64,000 nucleotides of DNA. It comes from Planctomycetota bacterium (GTDB taxonomy: Bacteria; Planctomycetota; Planctomycetia; Pirellulales; Lacipirellulaceae). The notes beneath the pieces were generated by a model. The model saw only the letters and a list, made by a program, of their open reading frames with translations, was not told the DNA's origin and did not search any database. Both the position numbers and the translations under genes were made by a program. This document shows, piece by piece, positions 54,201-62,103 of this stretch; the first letter of the stretch is position 1, and each line of letters begins with the position of its first letter. The stretch spans positions 124,001-188,000 of the forward strand of contig JAKOXH010000042.1 of assembly GCA_029781135.1 (NCBI GenBank). The letters run 5' to 3'.

Positions 54201-55315
54201 TCGTACTCGAGTGGCGGCAGATTCGTTGTGCAGATGGGAGCAGCGAGTGTGGCGACAGGCACTCCCACGGACGCTGCTACCTCTCGTTTGCCAACGACTT
54301 CTTTCGGAATTTCGTTCGCGGAAGTCTTGGGCGGCACGAATGTCCGCGGCTTCGGCCGCTCGCCTGCTGGCTGCCCATGGAGTTGCTTCACGAGCCACGC
54401 CAGCCCGTCGAGATTGTCCCGCAACCGCTCCTCGGCATCATCTTGCGTATGGCCAAGAATGCCGATTGGCCCGCTGTAACCGCTGTCGCGAATTGTTCGC
54501 AGCAGCGATAGATCTAAATCGCCTTGGCCGAGTGGCATGATCTGCAGGCCGCGCTGCTCGCCGTCACGCGTCATGCCATTCAAATTGAGCGCATACAAAT
54601 AGGGCAGCATTTGCTTCAGCAATGCTGGAAACCGATCCAATTGGGTATGACCGTGGTGCAAGTTGTAAACGATCCCTACGTTGGGCAACTTGAGCTCCTG
54701 AATGATCGCAATCTGGTTCTCCGGCTCGCCGAACCAACCGCCGTGATTGTACAGGCCGACGCGACAGCCAATTTTAGCGGCCTCCTCGGCAATGGGCCGA
54801 ATACGCGCTGCCTCGGCCTTTACCCGCTCGCGACGTTCCGCCTCGGTTTTCGTGGGCTCGCCACCGCCCATCACCCAAAGTTGCGTTTTGATGCCGTGCT
54901 TCTTCAAAATCGCGAGGATGCCGCGCGCTTCGTCATTGAGTTGCTCCGGAAACCACCAGGCCGTGAGTTCGATGTGATGCCGGGCGAGTGCCGCAACTTC
55001 CGCCTCGAACGTTGGCACATGTTCGGCCCGATAATCGTAGGCGAACTTCGTAAAGCCGAGGCGGGCGAGCATCGTGGCACGTTCCTCGGGCCCGCGTTTC
55101 TTGCTATCGAACGGCACGATGCACCATGCCACCAGATTCTCGCGGGCATAGATGTCGCTATTCTGTTTTTTGACCTCACTCTCCGACTCGGCACACACGC
55201 GCGCAGCCGTGCCCAGCGAAATGAGTATCGCCAATACATACGTCGAACAGATGGCGGTTTCGAACCCGCGGTGTGATTTCACGAAGCAAAACTCGAGCAT
55301 TTTAGCAAGCCGCAC
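51221..55315 (-). CDS. TIM-barrel / cytochrome c / beta-propeller / cupredoxin fusion protein
   Basis: 1364 residues with a signal peptide. From N to C: a sugar-phosphate isomerase/epimerase-like TIM barrel (about 60-320, GCRVGLYNHGGWFGEPENQ), a cytochrome c domain (CLNCHH near residue 401; VMPEGM offers a possible axial Met near 510), a long region of the planctomycete membrane-bound dehydrogenase/propeller type (SPGGHDFICGLTRDQEGRF, LATGLRNPDGVTLLPDGSIT), and a C-terminal type I copper domain with C1348-x4-H1353-x3-M1357 and an earlier His (VPHNW, about 1279). It should carry haem and copper outside the cytoplasm; the barrel suggests a sugar substrate. The exact reaction is unknown. Confidence 0.88.
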   Translation of the reverse strand: MRLAKMLEFCFVKSHRGFETAICSTYVLAILISLGTAARVCAESESEVKKQNSDIYARENLVAWCIVPFDSKKRGPEERATMLARLGFTKFAYDYRAEHVPTFEAEVAALARHHIELTAWWFPEQLNDEARGILAILKKHGIKTQLWVMGGGEPTKTEAERRERVKAEAARIRPIAEEAAKIGCRVGLYNHGGWFGEPENQIAIIQELKLPNVGIVYNLHHGHTQLDRFPALLKQMLPYLYALNLNGMTRDGEQRGLQIMPLGQGDLDLSLLRTIRDSGYSGPIGILGHTQDDAEERLRDNLDGLAWLVKQLHGQPAGERPKPRTFVPPKTSANEIPKEVVGKREVAASVGVPVATLAAPICTTNLPPLEYDPKLAADLVADAASHGNARHGIAVFTSARFGCLNCHHVGSVGGSIGPVLSDVGKRLKADQIAEAVLWPKRLVAPEFSTWQVVLADGRTLQGYKRAETNESIQLFDPTQETTLNILKVDVDAIQEIGTVMPEGMATAMSSVERRDLIRFLSELGNTAGLENEVRAEEVVAEFKYDRAPLHPEDWPYWQHRVNRDRVYDFYLKEALFFRDQLNRPHLLPAYPGLDGGKYGHWGNQNEDAWKDNRWNDTQLGTVLAGVFRTGDLTVPKGVCLRLGEQGELATCFDPETLSYVALWRGGFVKFSEIRHGFLDGLTPIGEMLPKPKAKPPQQAFVYHGFYRYGSRVVFAYRVGDVEMLDAPWVRAGKFERVIAPLDEHPLRDAVRGGPAQWPQVLKTGGELGTGRPYAVDTIKLPFENPWNALVFVGDHDFLPDGSALVCTMQGDVWRVTGIDDKLENVSWRRFASGLHQSLGLVVSDGQIYVLGRDQITRLHDLNHDGEADFYECYTNKYVTSPGGHDFICGLTRDQEGRFYTASGKQGLLRISKDGARVDVLATGLRNPDGVTLLPDGSITAPCSEGEWTPASMVCRVPPQNGTKPLHFGYGGPLNGEPPSLPLAYLPRGLDNNSAGQAVVPDDRWGPMRGQLILLSFGAGTHFLVLRDEVEGQQQGAVVPLVGDFRAGVHRGKFNPRDGQLYVSGLSGWGTYTPDDGCFQRVRYTGDPVQLPRSFHIHENGVLLRFTRPVDPAQLADSGKQFAQVWNYRYSMGYGSQEYAPSHSGVVGHETLDIAGIHAIDPTTVFVELPDLQPVNQLHLVLQVDTGRPQELIVTVHKLDKPFTQFPGYRPSQKIIAAHPTSIDLTLLGKMLPNPWLPKIENAVKLNISAGKNLSYSTRTLRAKAGEPICLTMENPDSVPHNWVLVKPGALSRVGDLANKLVADPEAVLHQYVPKTDDVLAYTDITPPQQIFKIFFYAPKEKGRYPFLCSFPGHWMAMNGELIVE

Positions 55316-55491
55316 GGAACGACCCCGGCAGAAAACTGGTGCATCTTCGGTGCAAGGTGAGAATTAGAACTTCCCGCCCTGCCTATTCTGACCCGATAAC
55401 GAAGCAAACGCAAATCAGGAATTGTGCGGTTCGCAGCGCCCTCAAGAACCAATGGTTCTTGAATCACACGTGGCCATCAATCTTCGCTTAT

Positions 55492-55610
55492 TGAGGTTCA
55501 GATTGCCAAGTACGGGTGCCACGGCTGGCTTGCCCAGCAGTGCAGCATTGGAGCCAGGGCGCCATTGCTGGACGAGCCAGCAGTGGCACACTCCAAACAA
55601 TCGGAACTTC
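55492..55610. repeat. Dispersed repeat copy B (CCACTGCTGG type), in 400-bp gap
   Basis: About 120 bp aligning in the same orientation with 11217-11338 over flanks and both palindromes; it contains TGGCTTGCCCAGCAGTG and CCATTGCTGGACGAGCCAGC. The gap 55316-55716 between the fusion-protein gene and the next gene also has a perfect 10-bp inverted repeat, TCAAGAACCAATGGTTCTTG (55442-55461). No gene is seen in this gap; the frame open across it belongs to the next gene only from 55717. Confidence 0.85.
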
Positions 55611-55716
55611 AATACGCTTTGCCATTTCAATCGCTTCGCGCGCGTTGACCCCCTTCGTCATCAGTCCGATAATTGAGGCGCTCGACGACGTTTCGTTTGT
55701 ACCCGGCGAGGTAAAA

Positions 55717-58700
55717 ATGTTCAAGCGATCGATGGCCACAAGAGGTCTTGCGCTAAGTTGTGCTCTATTCTCGTCGGCGACGATTGCTGCTGAGCCTCCG
55801 CAGGTGCTCGACGACTGCAGCCACGCCAGCCGCTGGCAAGTCATCGCTTCCGACGGCGTCAAACTGGAATGCCATGAAGCGCCGGCGACGCAACCCAACG
55901 ACGAACATGGTACCGCTCTGAAGCTCGACTTCAATTTTGTTACTGGCGGCGGTTACGCCGGCATTCGCCTGCCGCGCAAGCTCGACCTACCGCCAAACTT
56001 CGAGTTGGCGTTCACGCTCCGCGGCGAGCTACCGCGCAACAATCTCGAATTCAAACTCGTCGATGACACGGGCAACAACGTGTGGTGGGTAAATCGCCGG
56101 GCGTTTGAGTTCCCTAAATCTTGGACTCGCCTGGCTTCGCGGCGTCGGCACCTGCAGTTCGCCTGGGGGCCGTCGAACACGCCGATCCAGCAGGTTAGCG
56201 CAATTGAAATCGTCGTCAGTTCCGTCGAGGGTGGTCGCGGATCGCTGTATCTCGACGATCTCACTTTTCGACCGCTGCCCGAAACGAAGCCGTATGCTGG
56301 AACGCTAACCGCATCGGCAAGCAGTTCCGCGCGCGGGAGCGAACCGCGCTGCGCAGTCGATGGCAAGAAGGACACTGAGTGGCTATCCACACGCGACGAC
56401 AAACGTCCGCAACTCACCGTCGATTTCGGCGGCGTCCGCGAATTTGGCGGCTTGGTCGTCGATTGGGATCCTGTTGCGCCCGTCGACCGCTGCAACATTC
56501 AAACATCGGACGACGGCAAGACCTGGACGACGATACGATCCGTCGATACTTATTCTGGATTCACGCAGTACATCTCCCTACCCGACAGCGAGGCACGATA
56601 CGTACGATTTGCCTGCGAACCCGTGGCGAATTTCGGAATTGGAATTCGCGAGCTTGAAGTCTTACCGCTCGAGGCGTCGCGAGATTCCAATACATTTGCA
56701 GCGATGATCGCCGCGCGTGCGCCACGCGGCCACTACCCGCGCGCATTCCACGACGAAGGCGTCTTCTGGACGATCGTGGGTTCCGCCGACGATTCTCGCG
56801 AAGCGCTTGTTTCGGAAGACGGTGCCGTGGAAGTCGACAAGCAAGCGTTCTCCATCGAACCATTTCTATTTGTTGACCATGGCCTGCAAACGTGGGCGGA
56901 GGCGAAAACGACGCAGTCCTTAGTGGAAGGATTCGTGCCAGTGCCGACCGTCGTGCGCGAGCAAGACGGTATTCAGCTATCCGTAACAGCGGCCGCGGAT
57001 GGCAAGCACGACGACTCTTCGCTGCTGCTACAGTATCAAGTGATGAACACGAATGCCAAGCCGGCACGCGGTAAGTTGCTGTTGGCGATTCGCCCCTTCC
57101 AAGTGAATCCGCCGTATCAGTGGCTCAATGCGGCCGGTGGCACGGCCAAGGTCGGCCATATCGCGTTCGATCCATCTCAACGCTCGATTCAAGTCGACGA
57201 TCGACTCGTCGCTCTCGGCGTGAAGCCGAACGACTTTGGTTGTGCCGCGTTCGATGCGGGTGACATTACTGAGTTCATCGATCTGGGTTCGATGCCACCT
57301 TGGCACGACGTGAACGATCCGCAGCATGCGGCATCTGCCGCGGCCGCCTATGACTTCGACCTTCCGCCCGGTAAGAGCCGCACTTGGGTCGTGTGCGTGC
57401 CGTTTTCCAATGTCGCCGCCAAACAGGCGGCAGTCGCGAAGCCACTTTTGACTGCTGCCGACCCAGTGGCGTTCGTCGAAGAGCGCCGCCAAGTCATTGT
57501 GAATGAGTGGAAGGCCGCCGTATCCACGTTCGATTTGCTCGTGCCGCCCGCAGCCAATGATATCGTCAATACAATTCATTCCACATTGGCGTACATTCTC
57601 ATCAATCGAGATAACGTTTCAATCCAACCCGGTTCCCGCTCCTACGAACGTTCCTGGATTCGCGACGGCTCGCTCACCGCCACCGCGCTCATGCGGTTTG
57701 GCCTTGCGCGCGAGGCTCGCGATTTCGTCAATTGGTACGCGCCGTACCAATTCGAGAGCGGAAAGATACCGTGCGTCGTTGATCGTCGCGGACCGGACCC
57801 GGTCCCGGAGAATGATAGCCATGGCCAGTTCATCATGGCCGTGATGAACGAGTATCGCTTCACCGGCGATAAAGAGTTTTTGAAGAAGCACTGGCCGCGC
57901 GTGCAAAAAGCCGTCGGCTACATCGAAGAATTGCGCTCTCAGCGCATGACGGCAAAATATGCGGATCCGCAAACAAAGGAGACGTCGCAAGAGCCGAACA
58001 AACCGGCTGTGAGCCTGCACGCTTCTTATGGCCTGATGCCTGAGTCGATCAGTCACGAAGGCTACTCCGCCAAGCCCATGCATTCGTATTGGGATGATTT
58101 CTTCACGCTTCGGGGGCTGAAGGACGCGACTGAAATCGCTCGCGTTGTCGGCGATGATTCAACAGCTAAGCGATATCAATCGTTGGCCGAGGATTTCGCC
58201 AAGACGCTTTACGCATCGATCCACATGGCAATGCAGACGCACAAGATCGATTACATTCCCGGCTGCGTGGAACTTGGCGATTTCGATGCGACTTCCACGA
58301 CCGTAGCCCTGTGGCCCGGCGGTGAAATCGGCCGCCTGCCGCGCCCCGCACTAGACCATACGTTCGACCGCTATTGGAAAAACTTCGTTCGGCGGCGCGA
58401 TGATCCAACTTTTCAGTGGGCCGATTACACACCGTATGAGTGGCGTTGCGTCGGTACCTTGATTCAGCTGGGCCATCCCGATCGGGGACTCGAAGCCATT
58501 GAATTCTTTATGCACGACCGCCGCCCAGTTGCCTGGAACCAGTGGCCCGAAATCGTTTACAGGAAGCCACGCACGGCTAAATTCTTGGGCGATCTGCCGC
58601 ACACCTGGTGCGGTTCCGACTTCTTGAATTCGGTGCGGATGATGTTCCTGTTCGAGCGCGAGGTGGACGACGGCACCGTATTATTGGCCGGTATACCGCA

Positions 58701-58989
58701 GGCCTGGATAAGTACGCGACCGGTCGGCTTCCGCAACATGCCGACGTACGGCGGCCGGCTGACGTGCACGATCGCCTGCGACGCGGCGGCGAAGAATCAC
58801 TATGCCGCGCACCTCGAAGGCAAATGCCCGGTGCCGACAGGTGGTTTTCGCCTCACCGTGCCGAATAGCACCAAGGCCTTCCAAGCGAACGTCAATGGCC
58901 AAGCAGGTGAACTAGACGCCGACAAGCGTGTCATCATTCGCCAACTGCCGGCGGACATTGCGATCGAGTCAAACACTGCCGCTAACTGA
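55717..58989 (+). CDS. Secreted protein with discoidin-like and six-hairpin glycosidase domains
   Basis: 1090 residues from the ATG at 55717 (GCGAGGTAAAA upstream); the frame is open to 55516, through repeat copy B, but the ATG matches the signal peptide MATRGLALSCALFSSATIAA. Residues ~190-320 form an F5/8-type (discoidin) domain (ASASSSARGSEPRCAVDGKK, YISLPDSEARYVRFACE). Residues ~600-950 form an (alpha/alpha)6 glycosidase-like domain (SYERSWIRDGSLTATALMRF near 645, YAPYQFESGKIPCVVDRRG, HASYGLMPESISHEGYSAKP), related to trehalase/glucoamylase-type folds. Family and substrate are not resolved. Divergent from the fusion-protein gene. Confidence 0.85.
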   Translation: MFKRSMATRGLALSCALFSSATIAAEPPQVLDDCSHASRWQVIASDGVKLECHEAPATQPNDEHGTALKLDFNFVTGGGYAGIRLPRKLDLPPNFELAFTLRGELPRNNLEFKLVDDTGNNVWWVNRRAFEFPKSWTRLASRRRHLQFAWGPSNTPIQQVSAIEIVVSSVEGGRGSLYLDDLTFRPLPETKPYAGTLTASASSSARGSEPRCAVDGKKDTEWLSTRDDKRPQLTVDFGGVREFGGLVVDWDPVAPVDRCNIQTSDDGKTWTTIRSVDTYSGFTQYISLPDSEARYVRFACEPVANFGIGIRELEVLPLEASRDSNTFAAMIAARAPRGHYPRAFHDEGVFWTIVGSADDSREALVSEDGAVEVDKQAFSIEPFLFVDHGLQTWAEAKTTQSLVEGFVPVPTVVREQDGIQLSVTAAADGKHDDSSLLLQYQVMNTNAKPARGKLLLAIRPFQVNPPYQWLNAAGGTAKVGHIAFDPSQRSIQVDDRLVALGVKPNDFGCAAFDAGDITEFIDLGSMPPWHDVNDPQHAASAAAAYDFDLPPGKSRTWVVCVPFSNVAAKQAAVAKPLLTAADPVAFVEERRQVIVNEWKAAVSTFDLLVPPAANDIVNTIHSTLAYILINRDNVSIQPGSRSYERSWIRDGSLTATALMRFGLAREARDFVNWYAPYQFESGKIPCVVDRRGPDPVPENDSHGQFIMAVMNEYRFTGDKEFLKKHWPRVQKAVGYIEELRSQRMTAKYADPQTKETSQEPNKPAVSLHASYGLMPESISHEGYSAKPMHSYWDDFFTLRGLKDATEIARVVGDDSTAKRYQSLAEDFAKTLYASIHMAMQTHKIDYIPGCVELGDFDATSTTVALWPGGEIGRLPRPALDHTFDRYWKNFVRRRDDPTFQWADYTPYEWRCVGTLIQLGHPDRGLEAIEFFMHDRRPVAWNQWPEIVYRKPRTAKFLGDLPHTWCGSDFLNSVRMMFLFEREVDDGTVLLAGIPQAWISTRPVGFRNMPTYGGRLTCTIACDAAAKNHYAAHLEGKCPVPTGGFRLTVPNSTKAFQANVNGQAGELDADKRVIIRQLPADIAIESNTAAN

Positions 58990-59064
58990 CTAGGATTCTT
59001 TGACGAGATTACGGCGAGCGATCCTGTGGGAGGCGTCTCTGACGCCGAAGATGTTATCGTGTGC

Positions 59065-59134
59065 CATGCCCACGGCCGGGCGTGGGCATGCGGTTGCTGC
59101 CGAACGCAGCATGGCCACTCCGCGCCGTGGCCAT
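59065..59134. repeat. Pair of palindromes (CATGCCCACG and ATGGCCAC types)
   Basis: CATGCCCACG (59065-59074) pairs with CGTGGGCATG (59081-59090), and ATGGCCAC (59111-59118) pairs with GTGGCCAT (59127-59134). The block is bounded by GTGCCAT on the left and ATGGCAC on the right, so it is a larger nested palindrome. It lies in the convergent gap before the acyltransferase stop codon. Confidence 0.75.
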
Positions 59135-59177
59135 GGCACCCAGTGTCATCTTCGAAACAGGATTCAATCTGCCATTT

Positions 59178-60377
59178 TCATGCGGCAAGCGGTTTGCGCT
59201 CAGGTTGTGCACACTTCGATAGGTCCTCAGTCTCGCGCGTATCACGCGGCAAGAACCGATCTTTGTATTTCAAGAACCAGTCCTCGAAATATCTCTTCGA
59301 TAGCGCCGCGAGTAACAGCGTGGCGGCGAAGATGCCAACGTGCAACAAGATGGTCGTCGCGGCGAACGGTGCCAGCGGCACCTTTCGGACCTTCGGCACC
59401 AAGATTAGCGAGATCGCCAATCCATGGTACATGTAGATGCCGTAGGAAATGTCGCCCAGGTAGTTGAGGATACGCGAATCGAGCCGCAGGATGTTTCGTT
59501 CGTTCACCGCCACGTTGACAATCAGCCAGGCAAAAAGCACCATCATCATAAGCGGTGAAATGACTGGCTGCGCAAACACGGTCGCATACGGTGCCCAGTT
59601 GGCCACCAACGATTCGTTCGCAAAGATCCTGGCCAATAGCACGGCAATTAGCATCGCCTGTACCGGCTTTGAGAAAAGTACGCTCGTGCCCATGGGCTGC
59701 TCGCGATAGAACACGAAAGACGCCGCCAGACCGCCGATCGCCATCGCTTCGAACTGCAGCATCCGCAATGCTTCTTCTGCCAGTGCATTATGCACATAGT
59801 AGTGCATCCATGCGGCCAAGGCAGCCTTTACCACCACGGTGCCCACCATGATCGCGAGCAGGTGCCGGCGGAAGAACTTTACAATCGGCGCCCAGCCGAA
59901 GTAGTACATTTCCTCGACGCCGATCGACCATAGCGGCGTGAGAAAATGGTTGCCGTACTTCAGATTGACCACCCACGGCAGAAACACGAGGAAGTACGCC
60001 ACGACCTCATGGGATTCATAGGGCGCCGCATACTTCACTTTCCCCAGCTTAATGCCCGCCGGAATCAGCACCAATCCAATGAAAACAATTAGGTAATACA
60101 GTGGCCAAATCCGTAGCACGCGGCGAAAGTAGAACCGCCCCACGGCCACGTGCCCGGTCGAGTCATGCTCGCGCAGCAGTAAGTACGTGATCAGGAACCC
60201 ACTGAGCACGAAAAAGAACGTAACCGCGAGCGGCCCCTGCGTGAACAGCGAGTACTCGGTGAGGTTCCGCAAGTGGAACATCTTGCGGGTTTCTTCGATG
60301 TGGAAGAGCACGACCAAATACGCCGCGACGAACCGCAACGCCGTGATGTTGGGAAAACTCTTGATGTTGCGATACAT
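59178..60377 (-). CDS. Acyltransferase 3 family membrane protein
   Basis: 399 residues with about ten predicted membrane helices. The N-terminus has LRFVAAYLVVLFHIEE (conserved His in the first helix) and PLAVTFFFVLSGFLITYLL, then an Arg-rich loop (FYFRRVLRIWPLYYLIV), all typical of the acyltransferase 3/OafA-like family, which O-acylates polysaccharides, peptidoglycan or lipids. No operon partner is evident; the next plus-strand gene is divergent. Confidence 0.9.
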   Translation of the reverse strand: MYRNIKSFPNITALRFVAAYLVVLFHIEETRKMFHLRNLTEYSLFTQGPLAVTFFFVLSGFLITYLLLREHDSTGHVAVGRFYFRRVLRIWPLYYLIVFIGLVLIPAGIKLGKVKYAAPYESHEVVAYFLVFLPWVVNLKYGNHFLTPLWSIGVEEMYYFGWAPIVKFFRRHLLAIMVGTVVVKAALAAWMHYYVHNALAEEALRMLQFEAMAIGGLAASFVFYREQPMGTSVLFSKPVQAMLIAVLLARIFANESLVANWAPYATVFAQPVISPLMMMVLFAWLIVNVAVNERNILRLDSRILNYLGDISYGIYMYHGLAISLILVPKVRKVPLAPFAATTILLHVGIFAATLLLAALSKRYFEDWFLKYKDRFLPRDTRETEDLSKCAQPERKPLAA

Positions 60378-60396
60378 GCGATGCGTGCCGCCCCTA

Positions 60397-60474
60397 AAAG
60401 TGGACGGGAGTCAAATGCCGCTGAACGCTGTGCCCACGCCCGCGTATCGTCGGCAATTGACTCCCGTCCACTCT
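60397..60474. repeat. REP-like inverted repeat (GTGGACGGGAGTCAA type)
   Basis: GTGGACGGGAGTCAA (60400-60414) and its exact reverse complement TTGACTCCCGTCCAC (60457-60471) enclose a 42-base loop; the arms are flanked by AAA on the left and TCTTA on the right. It resembles the element at 429-476 in its AAAAG[T/G]GGAC start. It lies in the gap upstream of the acyltransferase and glycosyltransferase genes. Confidence 0.8.
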
Positions 60475-60638
60475 TATCGTGCTACCACTGCGCGCAGCGA
60501 ACCCGCGCGCATCATCGGGTGCAACTGTTGATTTGTTTGGATTGGTCCAACTGGCTTGGCCGATACCGTCTTTATCGGTTACAGGGGCGTGGTCAGGTTT
60601 AACATGGCCGCGTAGAAACCAGCGCGGTTCCAAGTATT

Positions 60639-62036
60639 GTGAGTGCGACTCTGATAATAGCAGTGTTATTGGCAGCCATCGCTTTATTGTGGAGTACGCT
60701 GCTTACGATGCAGGCGCACGAACACCGGCGGTACGCGCGGGCTGCGCTTAAGAAGCCTCCGCGCCCGTGGATTCGACCACCCAAAACGCTCGTGTGCGTA
60801 CCCTGCAAAGGCATCGATCTCGAACTCGCCGAAAACCTGCGCTGCGTGCTTGCGCAGGCATATCCGAACTACCAAGTCCGCTTCGTCGTTGAAAGTGCTT
60901 CGGACCCGGCATGCGCCGTAATTCAAGCATTAGTGGCTGTGGCTACGATACCCTGCGAGTTGATTGTCGCCGGCGCCTGCATCGATAGCGGCCAAAAGGT
61001 GCACAATCTGCTTGCGGCGACGGCCAATCTGCCAGATGACGTCGAAGTGCTAGCCTTCTTCGATTCCGATGCCCGGCCCGCTCCACATGCCCTCGATCAC
61101 CTTGTCAACCGCGTTTACCGCAGTCCTCGATTGCAGGTGGCCACAGGCTACCGTTGGTTCGTCCCGCGACGTACGAATTGGGCCAGCCTCGCGCTAGCTA
61201 GCGCGAACGCGTCACTGGCCGGTCTGATGAGCCAACGCGGCTTGAACTTGGTTTGGGGCGGCACTTGGGCCGTTTCGCGCAACGTCTTCGACAAGACCGC
61301 CCTCAGCGAAGCGTGGCGCGGAACCTTGAGCGACGACCTGGTCGCCAGCCGCGTGATGCGTTGGGCGGGCGTGAAACTGGCCTTCGAACCCGGTTGCATG
61401 GTGGCGTCCCCGGTCGATGTCAACTGGCGCGAGGCGATTGCATTCCTTCGTCGCCAGTTCCTTATCGGCCGTTGTTACTCGCCGGTTTGGTGGTGGTTTG
61501 CGACCCCTTTGCTGCTTCTGCAATTTGCTGTATTGTTCGGCGGCTTGATACTGGCTGGCTACATGGCCGCGCAGCACGCCGAGAATTGGTACGTGCCGCT
61601 GGCGGTGAGCGGAATGCTCTACGCGTTGGCGAGTTTGCGTGCCCATTGGCGACAGAAAATTTGGAGTGCGAAGTTGGGCCTGGAGGGTTCGTCGAAGCAA
61701 ATGAAAGCGGCCGCACGGTTCGATCGCTGGGCGTCGCCGGTGACCTCGCTGCTTTCCGTGACCGCGATGATCGCCTCCGCGGTCGGCAACAAGATCGTGT
61801 GGCGTGGAATCCACTACCACATTGGCGCCGCCGGTCGAGTCACGCTGCTCGGTCGTGTGCCGAACCGCGAAGAGTACGGCAGTATGCTGTGGCGGCAACG
61901 CCGCAGAACGAAAAAGGACAAGGCACAGTACATCGCGCTGTACGGCTCGCTCGCCGAACGCAAACGCGCGGCAACCGAGAAATTTGGCAAGCATCGGCGA
62001 TCCAAGTCGCCGCATGAGCCCAAACGGGCCGCCTAA
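60639..62036 (+). CDS. Membrane glycosyltransferase, GT2/GT21-like (HpnI/ceramide glucosyltransferase-like)
   Basis: 465 residues with a GTG start. One N-terminal membrane helix (LIIAVLLAAIALLWSTLL), a GT2/GT21 catalytic domain with FFDSDARPAP, GGTWAVSR and LSDDL, and RRQFLIGRCYSP (family QxxRW-like), then C-terminal helices (LLLLQFAVLFGGLILAGY). The family transfers a sugar from a nucleotide donor to a lipid. It is followed by a B12-binding radical SAM gene, 67 bp downstream. In hopanoid producers hpnI and hpnJ are similarly adjacent, but the match to those is not established here. Confidence 0.88.
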   Translation: MSATLIIAVLLAAIALLWSTLLTMQAHEHRRYARAALKKPPRPWIRPPKTLVCVPCKGIDLELAENLRCVLAQAYPNYQVRFVVESASDPACAVIQALVAVATIPCELIVAGACIDSGQKVHNLLAATANLPDDVEVLAFFDSDARPAPHALDHLVNRVYRSPRLQVATGYRWFVPRRTNWASLALASANASLAGLMSQRGLNLVWGGTWAVSRNVFDKTALSEAWRGTLSDDLVASRVMRWAGVKLAFEPGCMVASPVDVNWREAIAFLRRQFLIGRCYSPVWWWFATPLLLLQFAVLFGGLILAGYMAAQHAENWYVPLAVSGMLYALASLRAHWRQKIWSAKLGLEGSSKQMKAAARFDRWASPVTSLLSVTAMIASAVGNKIVWRGIHYHIGAAGRVTLLGRVPNREEYGSMLWRQRRRTKKDKAQYIALYGSLAERKRAATEKFGKHRRSKSPHEPKRAA

Positions 62037-62103
62037 CGAACAGGACGGCCGTCCGCCTCCCCCTGCATACGAATCCAACCTGTTGGCCGAAGGATCGACC
62101 CGA

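Noticed and set aside
429..60474. CRISPR array
   Set aside because: The repeats are isolated palindromes at irregular distances without spacers, and there are no cas genes.
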